Shown piece by piece: positions 42,095 through 51,044 of a stretch of DNA of 64,000 nucleotides. The DNA comes from Planctomycetota bacterium (GTDB lineage Bacteria > Planctomycetota > B15-G4): the NCBI GenBank assembly GCA_029259695.1, contig JAJDEQ010000195.1, forward strand, positions 1 through 64,000, in the 5' to 3' direction. The position numbers were made by a program, and so were the translations under genes. The notes below the pieces were generated by a model. It made no database searches, was not told the origin of the DNA, and was given only the letters and a program-made list of their open reading frames with translations. Position 1 is the stretch's first letter; each line of letters opens with the position of its first letter.

Positions 42095-42113
42095 ACACGA
42101 ACTCGAGAGCCGC

Positions 42114-43487
42114 ATGAAGTTTGCCCCCAAGACCTTCCAACCGATCAAGCCCTGGGCCACAGGTGGCCTGCCCGGCCAGGGTCCGTCGGGCGGCCAGGGC
42201 AGGCACGGGGCACGCGACCAGCTCAAGCCCGACCCGGCCAAGGTCCCGGTGCGGCCCGACCACCGCCCCGCCGAAGCGGACCCGCGCTGCAGCTTCCTGC
42301 TGCGCATGGCCGAGTTGCTCCACGGGTACGGCACGCCGGTGCACCGGCTGGAACGCGTGCTCGAGCGCACGGCGGCCGAGCTCGGGGTCCAGGCCCAGTT
42401 CCTGTCCACGCCCACGTCGCTGCTGGTGGCCTTCGGTGACACGCACGACCAGCGCACGCACCTGCTGCGCGTGGAGCCCGGCGAGGTCGACCTCGGCAAG
42501 TTGGTGGAGTTCGACGAGGCCGTGGACGCCGTGCTGCACGGTGACATCGACGCAACCGCTGGCCGGGCGCGGCTCGATCGGATCGCCGCCGCCGCTCCGC
42601 GATTCGGCCCGGCCGCGTGGGTGCTCAGTCACGGCCTGGCGTCGGCGACGGCCGCGCGCTTCCTCGGCGGCGGCGCGGCCGAGATCATCCTGTCGCTCGT
42701 GCTCGGACTGATCACCGGTGTGCTCGCACGCGGCGTCACGCGGCGCAGCAACGAAGTCGGGCTGTTCGAGCCCCTGGCCGCGTTCGTGGTCGCCTTCCTC
42801 GCGGTCGCCGTCGCACGCCTGCTGACGCCGATGTCGGACCACATCGTCACGCTCAGTGCGCTGATCGTGCTCCTACCCGGGCTCACGCTCACGGTGGCCA
42901 TGATCGAGCTGGCCACCCGCCACCTGGTGTCGGGCGTGGCGCGCCTCGCCGGCGCCGCAACGGTGTTCCTCACGATCATCTTCGGCGTCGCGCTGGCCCG
43001 CTCCGTTGCGGGCCTCGCCTGGCCCGAAGCGCTCGTCGCTCCGTCGGCTGCCGGTGAACCGCCGCTGCCCGCCTGGACCCTGTGGGCCGCGCTCTCGGTG
43101 GCACCGGTCGCCTTCGCCGTGCTGTTCCAGGTGCGCACGCGCGAGTTCGCATGGGTCTACGTCGCAGGCATCGCTGGTTTCGTCGCCGCCCGCGCAGGCT
43201 CCGACTTCCTCGGGCCCGAGCTCGGTGCCTTCGCGGGCGCGACCGTCATCGGAGGCTTCAGCAACCTCTTCGCGCGCTTCGCCCGACGCCCCGCCTCGGT
43301 GACGCTCATGCCCGGCATCCTGCTGCTCGTTCCCGGCAGCATGGGCTTCCAGAGCCTGGCCTTCTTCCTGGAGCACGACACCACGGCGGGCATGCAGGCC
43401 GCGTTCCGCATGCTGCTGGTGGCGGTGTCCCTGGTGGGTGGTCTGCTCGCGGCCAACGCGCTGATCAGCCCCCGACGCGCCCTCTAG
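42114..43487 (+). CDS. thrE: Threonine/serine exporter family protein (ThrE-like)
   Basis: The product is 457 aa. A soluble N-terminal domain (about 60-190) has CSFLLRMAELLHGYGTPVHR and LSTPTSLLVAFGD, as in the ThrE / DUF1212 family. About ten membrane segments follow, in two groups, as in fused ThrE/YjjP-YjjB proteins: GGGAAEIILSLVLGLITGVL, then the second half with FAGATVIGGFSNLFARFARR and LMPGILLLVPGSMGFQSLAF. It exports small hydroxy amino acids or related compounds. The first ~55 residues are Pro/Gly-rich and disordered. Divergent from an Lrp regulator. Its TAG stop lies inside the left arm of the palindromic element at 43484. Confidence 0.9.
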   Translation: MKFAPKTFQPIKPWATGGLPGQGPSGGQGRHGARDQLKPDPAKVPVRPDHRPAEADPRCSFLLRMAELLHGYGTPVHRLERVLERTAAELGVQAQFLSTPTSLLVAFGDTHDQRTHLLRVEPGEVDLGKLVEFDEAVDAVLHGDIDATAGRARLDRIAAAAPRFGPAAWVLSHGLASATAARFLGGGAAEIILSLVLGLITGVLARGVTRRSNEVGLFEPLAAFVVAFLAVAVARLLTPMSDHIVTLSALIVLLPGLTLTVAMIELATRHLVSGVARLAGAATVFLTIIFGVALARSVAGLAWPEALVAPSAAGEPPLPAWTLWAALSVAPVAFAVLFQVRTREFAWVYVAGIAGFVAARAGSDFLGPELGAFAGATVIGGFSNLFARFARRPASVTLMPGILLLVPGSMGFQSLAFFLEHDTTAGMQAAFRMLLVAVSLVGGLLAANALISPRRAL

Positions 43488-43664
43488 CCCGGACTTCTCA
43501 GCAGCTTCGTCGCGAGGGTGCGACTGGTGCTGGAGGGCAAGGAGCGTCGTCGCTTTCTGCGCGGAGGCGGGGTGACACCCCGTCGAGCACCGAAAGCGTC
43601 GATCGACGCAGCCCTGCAGCGCCAGGCGTGTCCGCAGCAGGAGCTGGTGAGAAGTCCGGGCTAG
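43484..43664. repeat. 181-nt palindromic element (MITE-like or structured RNA)
   Basis: The two ends are perfect 17-nt inverted repeats (CTAGCCCGGACTTCTCA at 43484-43500 and its complement at 43648-43664). The interior stays largely self-complementary: CAGCT, a CTGG-GCTG-AGGGC block, GCGTCG/CGCTTTC, and a central CGGGGT-GAC-ACCCCG stem at 43568-43582 exactly at the midpoint. The whole could fold as one long imperfect hairpin. It has no coding potential. It may be a small non-autonomous transposon, a REP-like element or a folded RNA or terminator after thrE. Confidence 0.7.
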
Positions 43665-43741
43665 CGATCTCGCGTGACCCGGTGCGCGGGCGCATGTCAT
43701 GCTGCGCAAAGATCAACTCAGCGCGCAGCGCAGGGGGTTCC

Positions 43742-45010
43742 GTGGCACGCTTCGTCCTGACCACCTTCGGTTCGTACGGGGACGTCTTCCCCTATCTCGC
43801 CATCGGCGAGCGGCTGCTGCAGCGCGGCCACACCGCGGTGATCGCGGCGCCGGAGAGTTACCGGCGCGACGTCGAGGACCTGGGCCTGGAGTTCGCAGCG
43901 GTGCGTCCCGACGTGGCCTTCGACGACACCGAGACGTTCCTGCGACTGATGGATCCGCGGCGCGGCACCGAACGCGTCGTGCGCGAGCTGCTGCTGCCGA
44001 GCCTGCGCGACGCACACGCCGACTTGCAGACCGCGTGCGACGGCGCCGACCTGCTCGTGTCCCACGTACTCACTTACGCCGCGCCGATCATCGGTGAGTC
44101 GACCGGGTTGCCATGGGTGTCGACGGTCCTCAGCCCGATGGTCTTCTGTTCGCCCAGCGACCCGCCGGCACTGCCACCCATCCCCTGGTTCGCGCGACTC
44201 CGACCGCTCGGGCCGGGAGTGATCGGCTTCCTGCTGCGCCGCATGATGAAGTTCTCGTGGAGTTGGAGCGAGCCGATCCGCGCCCTGCGCACCGAGCTCG
44301 GGCTGAACGCCGACGCCGACCCCATGTGGGAGGGTCAACACTCACCCCACGGCGTGCTGGCGCTCTTCTCGGAGACGTTCGCCGCCCGTCAACCCGACTG
44401 GCCCGCGGCCACGACGACCTGCGGCTTCCCCTTCCACGACCGCGACTTCGGTGGAGACGGCGACGCCGAGGAACTGGCCGCCTTCCTGGCCGACGGACCG
44501 GCGCCGCTCGTGTTCTCCCTGGGCTCGTCGTCCGTGCAGGCCGCGGGCGACTTCTACGCCAGCGCCGCACGCGCCGCCGTGCAACTCGGACAACGGGCCG
44601 TCCTGGTGCTGGGCGACAGGCCGGCGCCGCCGGAGCTGCCCGACACGGTGCTGGCCATCCGCTCGACCCCGCTCCAACCGCTGTTCGACGCGGCCTCGAT
44701 CGTGATCCACGCCGGGGGCATCGGCTCCACGGGCCAGGCCCTGCGCGCGGGGCGGTCTCAACTCGTGATCCCCTTCGCCCACGACCAGTTCGACAATGCC
44801 CTGCGGGTCGAACGCCGCGGCATCGGGCTGCGCCTCGATCGCCGGCGACTGACCACACCGCGGCTCAGCGCCCGGCTCGCGCAACTGCTCGGCGACCACG
44901 GCATCGAGGCCAAGGCACGGGCCATGGCCCCGGCGATCCGGACGGAAGACGGCGCCGGCACTGCGTGCTTGGTGATCGAGCAGGTCCTGGCCGGGACCAC
45001 ACGGCACTGA
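43742..45010 (+). CDS. Glycosyltransferase family 1 (UGT-like, GT-B fold)
   Basis: The start is taken at GTG 43742 (VARFVLTTFGSYGDVFPYLA), 5 nt after AGGGGG; an ATG at 43694 is in frame. The product is 422 aa. The N-terminal acceptor domain begins with FGSYGDVFPYLAIGERLLQRGH, as in sterol and polyketide glucosyltransferases. The donor domain has LVFSLGSSSVQAAGDF and the UGT signature IHAGGIGSTGQALRAGRSQL followed by VIPFAHDQFDNA. It transfers a sugar from a nucleotide donor to a lipid or secondary metabolite. Acceptor is unknown and neighbours give no pathway. Confidence 0.9.
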   Translation: MARFVLTTFGSYGDVFPYLAIGERLLQRGHTAVIAAPESYRRDVEDLGLEFAAVRPDVAFDDTETFLRLMDPRRGTERVVRELLLPSLRDAHADLQTACDGADLLVSHVLTYAAPIIGESTGLPWVSTVLSPMVFCSPSDPPALPPIPWFARLRPLGPGVIGFLLRRMMKFSWSWSEPIRALRTELGLNADADPMWEGQHSPHGVLALFSETFAARQPDWPAATTTCGFPFHDRDFGGDGDAEELAAFLADGPAPLVFSLGSSSVQAAGDFYASAARAAVQLGQRAVLVLGDRPAPPELPDTVLAIRSTPLQPLFDAASIVIHAGGIGSTGQALRAGRSQLVIPFAHDQFDNALRVERRGIGLRLDRRRLTTPRLSARLAQLLGDHGIEAKARAMAPAIRTEDGAGTACLVIEQVLAGTTRH

Positions 45011-45086
45011 CGGCAGCGATCGCTCCCGGGCACACGGCAACTCCCGTGCTCGACCGGCAACGCGCGCGGGCCGGGCACCGAGGCGC

Positions 45087-45977
45087 TCAGCGCACGCCGA
45101 TCGTCTTCCAGATCCACTGCACGTCGTGGCCCTCGGGACGGATGCCCACGATGTAGTTGCCCTCTTCCAGGCCGACGAGCGTGCGAACCCAACGGCCATC
45201 GGGATTGGGCGTGACGGCCAGCATGTCCGCGGTGCCGGCCGGCCCCTGGATCCAGACCTCGACGTCACCCGAGCCCCCGGCATCGCCCTGCCAGCCGGAA
45301 GCGAGGATCCGCCCGTCGCCCTGCACGTCGAGATCGCTCGCGGCGACGATCAGATCGAGAGTGAACTCGTGGCCGCCCGGCGTGAAGGCCGAGTCCTCGT
45401 TCCAGACGGCTTCGTACAACCCGGGCGCCGTGTCGAGGTACACCGCCAGCGCGGTGCCCTTCTTCTCGGCCTTCTTCCTCAGGCCCTTCACCTTCTTCTG
45501 CGCCAGGGCCAACGCCCCCCTGTAGTTCTTCTCGATCTTGTCGGACGTGCGTTAGGCCGTCCCCCCCGAACCCATGTAGAAGTCCATGGGGTAGATGCCG
45601 GCGAGCGTGGTGCCGTCGGCTTCGCCCAGTTCGATGAGGCTGAAGAAGCCCGCGGTCTGGAGCGAACTCAAGGCGCTGACGCTCGCGTTCCACAGATCGA
45701 TCTGCAGCTCATCGAGGCCGTTGAAGAGCGTGCCGATCGCGCCGGCATCGTATCCCTGCTTCAACTCAGACTGAACGGCGTTGAAGTTGGCCAGCCACGT
45801 CGTGCGCGCTCCCTTGATCTCCCCGGCCTGAAGCTTGAGCAGGTCCTTGCTCTCCTGCTTGAGCTCCTTCACCGCATCGGCTTCAGTGATCTGCGCACCC
45901 GCCGGGGGGGAGGCGACGAACACCACACCGAACAGGGCGGGCACGAGGCCGAGAACGAGCTGTCGTCCGAGTCGCAT
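45087..45977 (-). pseudogene. Secreted protein gene interrupted by an in-frame TAA
   Basis: ATG 45977 follows a GGAGG site and starts a signal peptide (LVLGLVPALFGVVFVASPPA). The first part reads 141 aa to a TAA at 45552-45554 (GSGGTA-stop). The same frame then continues for 153 codons (RTSDKIEKNYRGALALAQKK ...) to a normal stop at 45087. Third codon positions are almost all G/C on both sides of the TAA, with no good start after it. The N-terminal part is helical; the C-terminal part is a beta domain (EFTLDLIVAASDLDVQGDGR, VEVWIQGPAGTADM). It is probably one 296-codon gene broken by a single nonsense change. TAA cannot encode selenocysteine. Confidence 0.7.
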
Positions 45978-46064
45978 CACGAGGGTCCTCCATCGAATCC
46001 GGGGCCCCAGTATGCGCCGCGGAGAGGGGTTCGGGCGAGACGTGATCGTGACCGCCCGGTGCGC

Positions 46065-47219
46065 GTGTCCGATACCCCGCAGCATGGGCTTGCTATCCTC
46101 GGCACCGAGGGGACAACCGCGCCGACCCGACGATCATCGGGGGGCTTCATCACGCAGAACGCACAACACAGAGCCGATCGTCGCCGCTCGCCATGGGCCG
46201 CGGTCGTGGTGCTGCTGCTGGCTGCCGCGATCGGTACCTGGTTCCTGCTCGGTGATGACGTGTCGTCGAACGGGCCGCCGCGACCCGATGCCGAGCACGA
46301 AGCACACCCGACTCGTGACCTCACCGGCGTGCTCACCTGGGCGCGAGACGGGCCCGACATCACGGCACCCGTCGAACCGATCCACCAGCCGCGCAAGGGC
46401 AAGGCCGCGGATGACGTCCCCAAGCCCTACCTGATCCACGGGAGCCTGCGCGATCCCCAGGACAAGCCCGTGCGCGCGGCCGATGTCGTGGTCACCGACG
46501 CAAGCGGGACACGGACCGTGGTCCACGTCGATCGCGCCGGGAACTTCGTCTTCGAGACGGCTACGGCGGGCCGCTACGCACTGCTCGCCCAGGCGTACAC
46601 CTGGTGCCAACGCGTCCCCGTCAGTTGCACGGTCGACCCACGTTCTCCCGTCGCTCATCGCAACCTGTACCTGGTCCCTCCCGGCTACATCACCGGCAAG
46701 GCGTCGTGGTCGCACGGGGGGCCGCTCCGGCAGGTCGCCGTGGAGGCGATTCCCCTCGAGGAGATCGACAGACACTTCGGGCGTGAGCAGGTCATCGGGC
46801 GGTCCAAGACCGGAACGGACGGGAGCTTCCGCATCGGACCACTCCATCCCGAGCGGGTGTACGCGCTCTGGCTCGGTGGCGAAGACTCGGTGCTCCTGGT
46901 CCAACACGCGGGCGACACACTCGGAGACGCGCAGGTCGAGCTGGTCTACGACCCCTACTCGAGCCCCACCGTGTTCGCGGGTTGGGTGCTCGACCGCGAC
47001 ACCGAGTCCGCGATCCCCGGCGCCCGTGTCGAGATCATGAACTCAGACACCAGACGCAGGCTCCCCGTCACCACGCAGCACGGCTTCTTCCTCTCGGCCA
47101 TCGCGACCGCTGACGAACTCTTCGTGGTCTGGGCCGAGGCCCCGGGCTACGAACCGCAGGTGTTCTCGCTGCATCCCGATTCGGCCATGGTGATCCGTTT
47201 GCAGCCGATCGGAGACTGA
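46065..47219 (+). CDS. Membrane-anchored protein with carboxypeptidase-regulatory-like domains (paralogue A)
   Basis: One membrane helix (SPWAAVVVLLLAAAIGTWFL) is followed by a periplasmic part. That part has CarboxypepD_reg-like beta domains: YLIHGSLRDPQDKPVRAADV, GNFVFETATAGRYALLAQAY and VFAGWVLDRDTESAIPGARV. No ATG lies before the helix. The nearest canonical start in frame is GTG 46065, used here. An ATC at 46149, after GGGGGG, is at the position equivalent to one in paralogue B. It is homologous throughout to 48222-49439. Function is unknown; such domains often occur in surface or transport proteins. Confidence 0.75.
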   Translation: MSDTPQHGLAILGTEGTTAPTRRSSGGFITQNAQHRADRRRSPWAAVVVLLLAAAIGTWFLLGDDVSSNGPPRPDAEHEAHPTRDLTGVLTWARDGPDITAPVEPIHQPRKGKAADDVPKPYLIHGSLRDPQDKPVRAADVVVTDASGTRTVVHVDRAGNFVFETATAGRYALLAQAYTWCQRVPVSCTVDPRSPVAHRNLYLVPPGYITGKASWSHGGPLRQVAVEAIPLEEIDRHFGREQVIGRSKTGTDGSFRIGPLHPERVYALWLGGEDSVLLVQHAGDTLGDAQVELVYDPYSSPTVFAGWVLDRDTESAIPGARVEIMNSDTRRRLPVTTQHGFFLSAIATADELFVVWAEAPGYEPQVFSLHPDSAMVIRLQPIGD

Positions 47220-47378
47220 CGCCTCCGCGCACGGTATCCGCCTGCCCCCGTCGGCACCCGATTGCGCGAACGCCTCCGGAACCGCTCCCGTGGCCCCCGG
47301 CCGCATTGCCGGCCGCCTCGACCGCCTGCACATGGCCGCCGATGGCAGCCTCGCGGTGTCCATCCATGTGGGCGGTAC

Positions 47379-48023
47379 CTAGCGCTTCTCGAAGGCCGAC
47401 TTCTCGAGACGCCACCACAGCTCGAACGTGCCGGGAACGAGACCGTGGAAGCGCTCGTCGGTGCAGTGCGAGGCGATGGCGATGATGAACGGGTCGTCGC
47501 CCAGGGCCTCGGGCGGGAACGACGTCGCCTCCTGGAATTGGTAGGCGCCGCGCAGCATCGGGAAGTCGAGGTCGATCTCGAACACGCCGTCGCCGTTGCC
47601 GTCGGTGTAGAAACCGTTCACGGCTTCGGTCGAACCGGTGCCGTCGTCGCCGTCGCCGAGTTCGTCGGTGAGCAGCTCCGTGTCGGGCGTGGTGGTGGCG
47701 AGGTCGGCGAGATCGGACGGGTTGCAGACGGGAGTGAAGGGCGCGCCGGTGAGCGGACTCGTGCCGAACAGCTTGACCCACACCGTGTATCCGAAGTCAG
47801 GCTTGGCATCGCGCACGACGATCTTCATGCGCGTGCGACCCTCGACCTGCTTGAAGACCAACGTGGCCTTGGCGTCGTCGAAGGTGCCGCCGCAGGTCGC
47901 CGCCGCCTCGGCGGACAACACCTTGGTCAGCACGAAGCGCTCCGGAGTCATGCCGAGCAGCACCGAGAGGACCCCGAGGCCCAAGAGAGCGGTCACGACG
48001 AACGACATGCTGGATCTGCCCAT
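47379..48023 (-). CDS. Secreted protein of unknown function
   Basis: The start is ATG 48023, 6 nt after GGAGG; longer readings upstream are spurious. The product is 214 aa. An N-terminal hydrophobic segment (FVVTALLGLGVLSVLLGM) is a signal or anchor. The mature part is a small beta domain: CGGTFDDAKATLVFKQVEGR, VRDAKPDFGYTVWVKLFG and an acidic loop (TDGNGDGVFEIDLDFPMLRG) that could bind calcium. It lies between the two paralogous membrane-protein genes on the opposite strand. No family recognised. Confidence 0.75.
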   Translation of the reverse strand: MGRSSMSFVVTALLGLGVLSVLLGMTPERFVLTKVLSAEAAATCGGTFDDAKATLVFKQVEGRTRMKIVVRDAKPDFGYTVWVKLFGTSPLTGAPFTPVCNPSDLADLATTTPDTELLTDELGDGDDGTGSTEAVNGFYTDGNGDGVFEIDLDFPMLRGAYQFQEATSFPPEALGDDPFIIAIASHCTDERFHGLVPGTFELWWRLEKSAFEKR

Positions 48024-48221
48024 GTTCAACCTCCGCGCCCCGCGTGGGAGCGTCCCTGACTGCCCGATGGCGTTGCGTGGGACCCATCGGGGCCCCGCGC
48101 CCGGCACTCGACTCGCTGCGGCCCGCCTGGCCGCTTCCGCAGCCACCCCCGCACCGAGCGCCGGTTCTTGACTCACCGCGAAGGGCCGGCGTTCGTCACA
48201 CACGAACGCCCTGGCGCGCGT

Positions 48222-49439
48222 ATGGGGCGCAACGCCCGGCCTGAACACGTGTTCCGTCTCGGCGATAGGGCACACTCGGCCAAGCGATCGCCAGCACACG
48301 CCTCGGAGCCCCCCATCACGAGTCGAAGCAAGCACCCGGCGCGTCAGGGCATCGCGCGTGGCGCCTCGCGACCCCAACTCCCCGCGGGCGCGGTGTGGAT
48401 CGCCGCCGGGGCGCTGCTCGTGAGCCTCGTGATCGGCGTGCTGATCCTGCTGTCCGGCAACGAGACCACGGCCACCCGCGAGCCGACCCTCGCGGGTTCG
48501 GCGGCCCGATGCTGCGACGTGCCGGCGACGCTCTCGGACGTGCTCGGTGGCACCAACGCGTCGGGCCCCGTCGAGCCGATCGCGCTGGCCTCGGTGGGCA
48601 GTCCCCCGGTGCGTCCGACGACTCGCGGCGAGTCGCCCTACGTCATCCGCGGCACGTTGCGCGAACCCAGCGGTTACCCGATCCGCGACGGCGACGTGAT
48701 GTTGCACGACGGCTTCGGCGTGTGCGCCGAAGTGCGCCCCGACCGCAACGGCGCGTTCGAATTCCGGCCGCCGGACGCCGGTCGCTACACCCTGCTCGCC
48801 AGGTCACCGCACTGGTGCCAGGTCGGCCCCGTGACGCTCACGCTCACCGACCAGGCTCCCGTCGCCCACCACGACCTGCACCTGTTCGAAGCCGGGTACA
48901 TCACGGGGCGCGCCACGTGGTCCACGGGCGAGCCCCTGTCGCGCGTGAGACTGGAAGCGACCCCCTACGGCAGCGCGGACTTCGAGGCACTCGACGGGAT
49001 CACGCGAGGCGCGCGCAGTTCGAAGACCCAGGCTACCGGCTCGTTCCGCATCGGTCCCCTGGACCCCGGGCGCATCTACCAGCTCCACGCCGGCAACGAG
49101 TACGACATGCGCGTCCTGTACGTGGGTGATGTGCTGGGCGGCCAGCGCCTCGACTTCGTCTACGACCGCGCCCGGACCGGCGCCGCCTTCACCGGCGCCC
49201 TGCTCGACGAAACCACTGGCGCAGCGATCCCCGCGCCTGATGTCACCATCAAGAACGCCACCACCGGCGAGCGCATGAAGGTCGCCATCCAACGCAACCG
49301 CTTCCGCTCCATCCGCCTCCCCCCCGACGCACGCTTCGACCTCACCGCCCGCTCCGACGGCTACGAAGAGCGCACCCTCTCGGGCCTGCGTCCGGGCCGG
49401 GACATCGACATCGCGCTGGCGAGGTCCGCGGGGGACTGA
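48222..49439 (+). CDS. Membrane-anchored protein with carboxypeptidase-regulatory-like domains (paralogue B)
   Basis: ATG 48222 is the only ATG before the membrane helix (GAVWIAAGALLVSLVIGVLI) and has no good ribosome binding site. An ATC at 48315 is 6 nt after GGAG and aligns with the ATC in paralogue A. The periplasmic part matches paralogue A: YVIRGTLREPSGYPIRDGDV, GAFEFRPPDAGRYTLLARSP, an HWCQVGPV segment, EAGYITGRATWSTGEPLSRV and a second beta domain (FTGALLDETTGAAIPAPDVT). Function is unknown. The stretch 49440-49509 before hemN is noncoding. Confidence 0.75.
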   Translation: MGRNARPEHVFRLGDRAHSAKRSPAHASEPPITSRSKHPARQGIARGASRPQLPAGAVWIAAGALLVSLVIGVLILLSGNETTATREPTLAGSAARCCDVPATLSDVLGGTNASGPVEPIALASVGSPPVRPTTRGESPYVIRGTLREPSGYPIRDGDVMLHDGFGVCAEVRPDRNGAFEFRPPDAGRYTLLARSPHWCQVGPVTLTLTDQAPVAHHDLHLFEAGYITGRATWSTGEPLSRVRLEATPYGSADFEALDGITRGARSSKTQATGSFRIGPLDPGRIYQLHAGNEYDMRVLYVGDVLGGQRLDFVYDRARTGAAFTGALLDETTGAAIPAPDVTIKNATTGERMKVAIQRNRFRSIRLPPDARFDLTARSDGYEERTLSGLRPGRDIDIALARSAGD

Positions 49440-49509
49440 GTCGGTCGGCCCGCGAGCATGCGCGCTCGCCGGTCTGCTAGACTCGCGCCGTGCACCGCCT
49501 GCGGGCTGC

Positions 49510-50955
49510 GTGCCGCGTGCCCCCCACAACGCCGACGGGATTGCCGCCATCGACACGTCCTCCCGCCCCGCCGATCGCGCCGTCACGGCGGATCTGCTGC
49601 GTCGCTACGACAGGCCTGCGCCGCGCTACACGAGCTACCCCACGGCGGTCGAGTTCGGCGACGAGATGACCGCCGAGCTCTACGCGGAGCGCCTGGCGGC
49701 GGCCAACGAACTGGGTGACGCGCCGCTGTCGGTGTACGTGCACCTGCCGTTCTGCGAGCAGCGCTGTCTGTTCTGCGGTTGCCACGTGATCGTGTCGCCG
49801 CTCAAGGGCAACGTGCGCTCGTACCTCGATCTGCTGGCGCGGGAGATCGAACTGGTCGCCGGGCACCTGCCCGACCGGCGCGGTATGGCCCAGCTGCATC
49901 TCGGCGGCGGCACACCCACCTATCACGCGCCGGACGAACTCGACCGGATGCTGGGACACCTGCTCGGCCTGTTCACGCCGGTCCCCGGCGCCGAGCTGGC
50001 GGTGGAGGTCGATCCGCGCGTCACGACGGCCGAGCACATCGAGACCCTGGCGGCGCGGGGCTTCAACCGCGTCTCCCTCGGCGTGCAGGACTTCACGCCG
50101 CAGGTCCAGCAGGCCATCGGCCGCATCCAGTCGGTGGAGCAGACGACCGAGCTGATCGACGTGGCCCGGCGCGCGGGCTTCGGCGGCATCAACGTCGACC
50201 TGATCTACGGGCTTCCGCACCAGAGCCTGCCGTCGTTCGAGGACACCATCGAGCGCGTGATCGCCCTGGGCGTCGATCGCATCGCCCTGTACTCGTTCGC
50301 ATTCGTGCCCTGGATCAGGGCGCACATGAACAAGCTCGAGGAGAGTGACTTCCCCGACCGGGAGCTGAAGTTCGAGCTGTTCGGCATGGCGCGGGAGCGG
50401 CTGCTGGCGGCGGGCTACGAACCCATCGGCATGGACCACTTCGCGCGCCCCGAGGACGAGCTGGCGGTCGCGCGCCGCGAGCACCGCCTGCGCCGCAACT
50501 TCCAGGGCTACACCGTGATCCCGGCCCAGGACGTGGTCGGCCTGGGCATCTCGGCCATCGGCGACGTGCGCGGCGCGTACGTGCAGAACGCCAAGAAGCT
50601 GAGCGACTACGGCGACGCGGTGCTGGCCGGTCGACTCCCGGTGGAGCGCGGCATCCGGCGCGACGCCGACGACGAGCTCCGTCGCGCGGTGATCCACGAG
50701 CTCATGTGCAACTTCCGCGTCGACGTCCCGGCCGTCGAGGCGCAGTTCGGCGTGCGGCTGCCCCAGGCGCTGGGCCCCGAGCTGGAACGACTCGCCGCGC
50801 ACGAGCAGGAGCGCCTGGTCCGCATCACGCCCGAGCGCATCGAGGCCACCCCCGAGGGCGAGTTGTTCGTGCGCAACCTCGCGTTGTGCTTCGACCGCTA
50901 CTACTGGGAGAAGCACGCCGGCGACGACCAGCAGGTCTTCAGCCGCTCGGTCTAG
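49510..50955 (+). CDS. hemN: Oxygen-independent coproporphyrinogen III oxidase (radical SAM)
   Basis: The product is 481 aa, starting at GTG 49510. The radical SAM cluster motif is HLPFCEQRCLFCGCH with Cys82, Cys86 and Cys89. HemN features include the N-terminal RRYDRPAPRYTSYPTAVEF, the glycine-rich AQLHLGGGTPTYHAP, SLGVQDFTPQVQQAIGRIQ, NVDLIYGLPHQ and FARPEDELAVARREHRLRRN. The HemN C-terminal domain ends the protein. It converts coproporphyrinogen III to protoporphyrinogen IX anaerobically in heme synthesis. The RYTSYPTA motif supports true HemN over HemW. Confidence 0.96.
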   Translation: MPRAPHNADGIAAIDTSSRPADRAVTADLLRRYDRPAPRYTSYPTAVEFGDEMTAELYAERLAAANELGDAPLSVYVHLPFCEQRCLFCGCHVIVSPLKGNVRSYLDLLAREIELVAGHLPDRRGMAQLHLGGGTPTYHAPDELDRMLGHLLGLFTPVPGAELAVEVDPRVTTAEHIETLAARGFNRVSLGVQDFTPQVQQAIGRIQSVEQTTELIDVARRAGFGGINVDLIYGLPHQSLPSFEDTIERVIALGVDRIALYSFAFVPWIRAHMNKLEESDFPDRELKFELFGMARERLLAAGYEPIGMDHFARPEDELAVARREHRLRRNFQGYTVIPAQDVVGLGISAIGDVRGAYVQNAKKLSDYGDAVLAGRLPVERGIRRDADDELRRAVIHELMCNFRVDVPAVEAQFGVRLPQALGPELERLAAHEQERLVRITPERIEATPEGELFVRNLALCFDRYYWEKHAGDDQQVFSRSV

Positions 50956-51030
50956 GCCGTCGCGTTCCAGGCCGCTGCATTCCAGGTCGCTGCGTTCCAG
51001 ACCGCTGCGATCCAGGCCGTTGCGGTCGCG
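50956..51030. repeat. Tandem repeat, five 15-bp units
   Basis: Five degenerate 15-bp units, consensus GCCGCTGCGTTCCAG, start immediately after the hemN stop and run to just before the convergent DUF6159 gene. The 15-bp period would translate as five-residue repeats, but no gene uses it. Probably slippage-derived spacer. Confidence 0.85.
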
Positions 51031-51044
51031 CCCAGCGCTCCGAC

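Noticed and set aside
43484-43664. Integron attC site
   Set aside because: The ends are CTAGCCC-type rather than the RYYYAAC/GTTRRRY core, and no integrase or cassette series is nearby.
45552-45554. Third selenocysteine site in the interrupted secreted protein
   Set aside because: The in-frame stop is TAA, which is not used for selenocysteine. A nonsense mutation is simpler.
45540-45575. Compensating frameshifts in G runs instead of the TAA
   Set aside because: The alternative frames have many A/T-ending codons, unlike the in-frame reading.
50956-51030. CRISPR array
   Set aside because: Units are 15 bp, directly adjacent, degenerate and without spacers.
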